From Tipula vernalis (taxonomy: Eukaryota; Arthropoda; Insecta; Diptera; Tipulidae): DNA of 64,000 bases. The notes below the pieces were generated by a model. That model had not been told where the DNA came from. It was given only the letters and a program-made list of their open reading frames with translations, and ran no database searches. This document shows positions 58,602 through 64,000 of this stretch, in pieces. Both the position numbers and the translations under genes were made by a program. Positions within the stretch are counted from its first letter, which is position 1. Every line of letters starts with the position of its first letter. The DNA lies in NCBI GenBank assembly GCA_958295665.1, contig OY282558.1, positions 112,396,838-112,460,837 on the forward strand, in the 5' to 3' direction.

Positions 58602-60996
58602 ACCAATCCATTTAATTTTCAAATTGTGAAATTCGAATGCCCATTTAAAAATAAAACATATTTCAAAAGTTAAGAATTTTCGGTGGCTATATTATGAGTT
58701 TTGTCTTAAAAGTTAGTAAATTAGATCATAATAAACATGCATTCCCATAAACGCCCAAAAATGAATCGATAAATACTCAATTATTTGGGTTTTGGAAGCC
58801 CAATTCCTATTAAAATGTTTATTGGTCAATTAAAAAAATTTATATTTTTTGTATATCCAGAATACAGTAACTCAAAAACTTTTTGGGTCAACATTCTATA
58901 TCAATATTACCCAAAACAGTTACCCGAGAACATCGTTTTCCTAACTTCTAAAAGAGTATATACGGTTGAATTGTTTAATACACCATAAAAACAGTTTTAT
59001 TCCGCCAATAGTTATCACGCATGTCCCTGAAAAATAAATTTGTGCAGAAAAATCAATTTTGCCATTCATGCTGTTTTAAAACATGAAAAAGCATAAAAAT
59101 ATGTGTCAAAATAAAGTAAAATTATCTTTAAAAAAAAATTGTTTCACTCGTTTCCAAATATCCTCCTACACACACATACCAAAAAGACACTCGAAAATTA
59201 TACAAAAAAATTGATTTCCCAAATTGATTCTTGTTTAAAAAAGTTCCAAGCTTGAAATACGTAATCAAAATACATATATATTCATTGTGTATATATACCT
59301 TGAAAAGCTATTCAAACTTATATTATTAAAATATGTAATAATAAAAAAAAAATCGATACAAAACTTTTACGAAACTTTTTTTTCTTTTTTTTTTTTGAAA
59401 GCATCACAAACGGTTACATACATATACATACGTAAGAAATACAAAAAAGCGTCAATTTTTTTTTTTTAGATGAACCAAAAATATATAAAAACCATAATTT
59501 AAATCCAAACTTTTATTATTATTACGAGTATTATTATCATTTCTCGTCTTCAAAACAAGGTTAAGGCAATATAAGAAAATATGAATGGTGATGGGAACCA
59601 AAAAAAAAAAAAAAAAAAATTCATTTCCTTTCCAAACAGAAATTGAAGATAGTAGCATAAAGTACGATTTTTATGTAATAAAATAATATTATTTCAAAAT
59701 TATATAATATTTATTATTATGTTATATTAAGAAAGAAATAAAACTTCTTTTTACATTTATATATGTATAATATATAATATAAGATCTGGCATCGTTTGCG
59801 ATATCTTTCAAAAAAAATTTTAACGGATTTTATGTTATTTTATTTCATCTTCACCAGCACAAAAAAAATTATTACATAAAAAAATCGTAATTATAAAAAG
59901 TTTAGTATTTAAGAGCTTCCTGTTTCAAAATTTAAATAAAATAAAATTCTCATTTCCCTTAATTCATAAACGGGTTATAATTTCATTTGGACCATTACAG
60001 TATTTTAAATTATTTTAATTAAATGATAAAATTATGTGGAAACGGATTTGATTTAAATACCTCAAAAAGCTCATTAAACCAGACATAAAATGTTTGAATT
60101 TTATATTTGAATTAATTTCAAGTAGAAATTTATGAGATGTATAAATGGTTTAGAAATTTTTTTTTTTTTAATTTTAAATAATTTTGCTATCCTTTAAATT
60201 GTTTTAAAAATGGTAATTGTTTAAATCAATCAATTAAATGTTGGGACTTTCAGAAGTTGTCGAAATTGTTAACTTTTAATGTTACCTCATTTCCATTTTA
60301 TATATAGCAATAAGGAATCAGAGGTAAACCACTAATAAATTAGCTAGAGAATTCAAACTGATGTATGAATAACTCCTCAGTTAAACATATTTTAAATTTT
60401 TAAGCATTTTTTGGAGAGCCAAATAGAATACGGAGTCCCATTAGAGATAATAAAATAATTAAGTGGTGTGGTACCAAATGATCCAAGGACATGTGACTAA
60501 TCCACATACCTAAAATGTATCCTAAGTTGTGTTTACACGTTCTAAACCTAAAGTTATTTTTATTAGTGTAAACTAGTACTGCAATGCAAGTCTCGTTATT
60601 ACGAATTTATCACAGTCATATTGAAATCAGGAAAACTAAATTTAAGTTTACTTACACTGGTAGAGAAAAATAAGATTTTTCCATGTCTCAATGTATTTTG
60701 GTTGATGACTGGGTATATGCTAAATATTTTTCAAAAACTGGAGTAGTATATTGAATATATGCATAAGTAATACACGAAAATCCGTAGAAGCGGCCACCAA
60801 AATGACCAATTAAGGGTATTTAAGGTATTAAGATAAAATATTTTGGAATACGTCCAATTTTTCTATATTTTTCTGGGTTTTCAGATCATTTGCCTATATT
60901 ATCGACGAATGATTTTGAATAGGTCTGTCAGTTGTTTTGAATGTAAACTACTACACATAGCTGTTTATAGCAGTAAATTATGATTTTATATATATA
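58602..60996. other. AT-rich non-coding stretch
   Basis: No supported gene. Several poly-A/poly-T runs, for example 59600-59619. The first 28 bp (accaatccatttaatttt..) resemble the sequence left of the 34-bp repeat at 54068-54090. Confidence 0.5.
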
Positions 60997-61008
60997 CTAG
61001 TGGCCTGT

Positions 61009-61023
61009 GGCCCCTACGGGGCC
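61009..61023 (-). terminator. Helitron 3'-terminal hairpin
   Basis: A perfect 6-bp stem with a 3-nt loop, 8 nt from the CTAG end. In Helitrons this hairpin marks the end of the transferred strand; it is not a bacterial-type terminator. Confidence 0.85.
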
Positions 61024-61266
61024 GAATCTACGGCAAATTTAGTTCGCTAAATGGTACCAGTTTTGTATATTTGTTGTTTGCTACTATTATGTAATTAAAC
61101 AATTCATTTATTTTAGTTTAATATATTTTTTATTATAAAAGTATAACCAAAACGAATACTTCTAGCAAACGTTTAACTGCCGGTCCTAGGCCTTATATTT
61201 GTTTTTACAAATGCACAATACAATTATGTCATTTTATTTGTCAAAATACATAATGTACATATTATT

Positions 61267-64000
61267 TTATAAAAGTATTTCTTTATAAACAATATTTTTC
61301 GTATAAACGCCGTCTTCATCTTCTCCTTGATCACTCGTTTTATTTATGACTACCTTTATATCAGTGGGGGCCCTCGCACGACTAAAAGCCACATATAGCT
61401 GCCCGTGAGTAAATACTGGTTTAGGTAGGTAGATACCGATTTTTTGAAACGTCTGGCCCTGCGCTTTGTTTATTGTGATAGCAAATGCGAGTCTTAATGG
61501 CAATTGCAATCTTGATATTGTAAATGGCATATTTGGATCAGTTGTTATCAGCTTTATTCTTGGCATAAAAACAATATTACCTTTTCCTACACCTGTAATA
61601 ACTTCTAGTTTTACAGATTTATCAAATAATTGAATCACCACCATACGGACACCATTGACTAAACCTGATCCTAGGTTCATATTCCTGATAAGCATAACTA
61701 TTGCACCAACTTTCAAGATTAGTTTGTGTGGTGGCATTCCAGAAGGTGTAATAGAATTAATATACTCTAATGGTATGTTTAATGTTTCCGAAGGATCCGT
61801 TGTGATGATCGAATCGACACTGCAATACTCCTTGGAAACTCCGGCAATTAAATTTAGCACCTCTTTGTTGATCTGGTAGCAATTATCGTTTAACGGGCAA
61901 ACAATTGCTCTCACTGAATACTGCTCTATATTAAGGGGATCCAAAGAATCACCAAAAATATGGTGAACAATTGAGTTTTGTTCGCATATAAAACTGGTGG
62001 GAATCTCAATCATGTTTTGTCCATGATCACATTGCAGTGTTCCATTTCCCAATTGAAGCAACCACTTGGCAAATTCTCGTTCATTGGCATCAGCACGCAT
62101 ATTTTTACTTAAATAAAGTTTGATGAGGGAATTCCAAATTCTGCTTGTCTGAATACACGATTCGAGGATTTGAACTTTACTTGCCAATGGCACTACTGGT
62201 AAGACTTGTCTGAAATCTTCACCGAAAAGTATTACTTTTCCACCCATTGGAACGTTAGCTAATAACGCGTCCTCACACTTCATAATATCACGAAGTAGGC
62301 GATCTATACAGTCCACTGCTGCTGCTGGTATCATCGATGCCTCATCAATTAAAATAACTGATGCTTTACGTAACGCTGTAGCTCTATTTGATGTTGGTTT
62401 TATCGAAGAAACGGACGAAGATATTACCGGTACAGGGAGACCGAATAAACGATGTAGTGTCGTTCCGCCATCTAATAGTAATGCCGCTATTCCAGTCCAG
62501 GCAGCTGCCAGAGCTATGTCAACTCGCCCCCTAACTATACTCAAAATACATGAATAAACGAACGTCTTACCACATCCACCAGGAGCTTCCAAGAAGAACA
62601 AATTAGCTTCGGCATGACCTGAGGTTGCGTCCAGAATCCGATTTACTACATTTTTTTGATCATTATTTAAATGATCATAGATATCAGCACCTCGAACAGT
62701 CTCCTCAATTTGGTTATATGCAGGCTCAATAGATCGTAACATACTCGGTATTGGTAGACCGATCCCGCCGCAGTCTAAACCATTAGCTCTTAGAATTTGA
62801 TCGATTTGCTGTAATGCTGCATTTTCAGAAGCAGATTCGTCAACTTCAACCATATCTTCTGTCATATAAGCTTTGAATGCCATCCACAATTGATTTGGTG
62901 ATGTTGGTTGGCAAAAACAACAAATATAAGAAAACAGTTCCCGCAGTTGTCGTGGCATATGCGTGCTCTGCATTTCTTCCAAACAGTTGTGCCACTCGGA
63001 ATCGTCCTCAAGTAGACCTCGTGAAAGGGCCGCTTCTTTGAAGGATTCCACGGTTACCCCATTGTAGGAGCGCAAGTCAGCAAAACATTTAGCCCCTTTT
63101 ACATGAAGTAGTAACATGCGTATATAAAATCGAGTATGATCATTTGGCGCGACCCCGTATATTCTTCCAATCACTTTGCTAATACCTCTTTGGCGTGGCA
63201 TCCATTTATTGTTTGTAAATTTGTAATGTTGCGGGATGTCATTATACAAATATTGTTTAGCATTTTGATCACGCATGTTTAAATCAAACCATGCTGTTAA
63301 TGTTGTACGCTTTGAATTTGACACTTCAAGTGCATTTTGTTCACCCCCTTCTCTAAAATACACATTCTGGAAGCCATCGTCATGGACTGCTAAACGAACT
63401 ATTGTATGTGATCGGTCATGCATTTCGTTCGCATGAAGACGCCAAATACACTCGTGTGAGCTAACATATCGCATGTTTGCATATGTTATAATTTCATCAT
63501 ATCCTAGTTGATGGCCCTCATTTACGCATCTAACGAATTCCATACTTGCCGAGTCATAGCCTTTATATACATATTTAAAAAGGTATTTCACCGAGCGGAC
63601 ACTGGAACAAATTTCCACATTTATGTGAGCGTTGTATTTCAACAGTAGAAACGGATTATAAGAAATGACATCACGATTATCAATTTGATGAACTCCTTTT
63701 TGTGCAATTATTCCATTATTACGCCTGCGATACTTTGGATATCCGTTATTATTTTCAATCGTTTCTTCCAAAAATTCCTTCGGGAATTTTTTTGTGCATT
63801 TCCCATTATTCATGCATGGAGCATTTGGATTACGAACACCACATGGCCCATGGATCATACATGAAACAACAGTACTATAAAGCCTTGGAAAGCGTACCGG
63901 ATCAGGTATTTCAGCACAAACACATATATCAATATCAGCTGGTTCTTGAAATTTGGAGTCTTTATCAAGTATCAGAAGCATATGGCAGTGTGGTAATCCA
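61267..64000 (-). CDS. Helitron Rep-helicase protein, partial, open frame
   Basis: The frame runs from the window edge to a stop at 61267 with no break, at least 910 codons. The first residues visible, GLPHCHMLLILD (63999 downward), hold the two His of the HUH Rep motif; the Rep Tyr block VKYLFKYVYKGYDSA lies near 63585. The PIF1-type helicase follows: Walker A EAPGGCGKTFVYSC (near 62590), WTGIAALLLDGGTTLHRLFG, Walker B VILIDEASMIPAAA (near 62350), GEDFRQVLPVVP (near 62220) and the C-terminal motifs ITINKAQGQTFQKIGIYLP and HGQLYVAFSRARAPTDIKV. Rep nicks and joins DNA and the helicase unwinds it in rolling-circle transposition. GEDFRQ differs from the usual GGDFRQ. The open frame and good 3' end suggest a young copy. 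The N-terminal part is cut by the window. Confidence 0.93.
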   Translation of the reverse strand, partial: GLPHCHMLLILDKDSKFQEPADIDICVCAEIPDPVRFPRLYSTVVSCMIHGPCGVRNPNAPCMNNGKCTKKFPKEFLEETIENNNGYPKYRRRNNGIIAQKGVHQIDNRDVISYNPFLLLKYNAHINVEICSSVRSVKYLFKYVYKGYDSASMEFVRCVNEGHQLGYDEIITYANMRYVSSHECIWRLHANEMHDRSHTIVRLAVHDDGFQNVYFREGGEQNALEVSNSKRTTLTAWFDLNMRDQNAKQYLYNDIPQHYKFTNNKWMPRQRGISKVIGRIYGVAPNDHTRFYIRMLLLHVKGAKCFADLRSYNGVTVESFKEAALSRGLLEDDSEWHNCLEEMQSTHMPRQLRELFSYICCFCQPTSPNQLWMAFKAYMTEDMVEVDESASENAALQQIDQILRANGLDCGGIGLPIPSMLRSIEPAYNQIEETVRGADIYDHLNNDQKNVVNRILDATSGHAEANLFFLEAPGGCGKTFVYSCILSIVRGRVDIALAAAWTGIAALLLDGGTTLHRLFGLPVPVISSSVSSIKPTSNRATALRKASVILIDEASMIPAAAVDCIDRLLRDIMKCEDALLANVPMGGKVILFGEDFRQVLPVVPLASKVQILESCIQTSRIWNSLIKLYLSKNMRADANEREFAKWLLQLGNGTLQCDHGQNMIEIPTSFICEQNSIVHHIFGDSLDPLNIEQYSVRAIVCPLNDNCYQINKEVLNLIAGVSKEYCSVDSIITTDPSETLNIPLEYINSITPSGMPPHKLILKVGAIVMLIRNMNLGSGLVNGVRMVVIQLFDKSVKLEVITGVGKGNIVFMPRIKLITTDPNMPFTISRLQLPLRLAFAITINKAQGQTFQKIGIYLPKPVFTHGQLYVAFSRARAPTDIKVVINKTSDQGEDEDGVYTKNIVYKEILL

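Larger units (their letters stand above)
60997..64000 (-). mobile_element. Helitron, 3' part (5' end outside the window)
   Basis: On the minus strand the element ends CTAG (61000-60997) followed by T, as Helitrons do. A 6-bp GC-rich hairpin, GGCCCC-GTA-GGGGCC (61023-61009), stands 8 nt before the CTAG. The Rep-helicase gene precedes it, with a 240-bp 3' UTR. The 5' end (TC) lies beyond 64000. Confidence 0.92.

Overview
This window is arthropod nuclear DNA, most likely from a fly (Diptera). It is very AT-rich, has short GT-AG introns, carries the simple-sequence style of higher flies (stretches like tacatacatatg and cgagtacgag), and contains a typical insect transposon set: BEL-Pao, Ty3/gypsy, copia, Tc1, Helitron and MITEs. 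No bacterial, plasmid or phage feature is present. The organism call is inference; no host gene was named.

Layout. 0.6-2.9 kb: a decayed DNA transposon with short TIRs. 2.9-5.2 kb: an old dispersed repeat split by a dead Tc1 element and two long TA arrays. 5.2-10.4 kb: non-coding DNA with one good coding exon at 9541-9677 (-). 10.4-24.5 kb: a dead BEL-Pao retrotransposon with both LTRs and a 5-bp target duplication. It was later hit by (a) a 0.74-kb repeat with a hammerhead-like motif, which itself carries a MITE, and (b) a 6.5-kb DNA transposon at 17282-23802. That transposon still encodes two apparently intact proteins: a spliced 479-aa SAM-domain protein and a 797-aa transposase. 24.5-39 kb: degenerate repeats, palindromic MITEs, a solo LTR, small retroelement and Helitron scraps, a degenerate satellite and one unidentified decayed coding sequence. 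39.1-42.6 kb: a 5'-truncated gypsy. 42.98-43.42 kb (-): a probable first coding exon with a signal peptide. 46-52 kb: two gypsy copies of different lineages end to end. 52.8-54.1 kb (-): a third gypsy fragment. 54.1-58.6 kb: a dead copia with a MITE at its LTR/PBS border. 61.0-64.0 kb (-): the 3' two-thirds of a Helitron with an open Rep-helicase frame and a textbook 3' end.

Host context. The signal-peptide exon (42975-43041, ending in phase 1) and the exon at 9541-9677 (starting in phase 1) join in frame on the minus strand. Most of the window may therefore be one roughly 33-kb intron of a secreted or membrane protein gene, filled with nested transposons. This is inference from splice phase and needs RNA evidence.

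The items most worth a second look are the intact two-gene SAM/transposase element, the repeat with the hammerhead-like motif, the giant intron, and the unidentified decayed CDS at 33934-34419.
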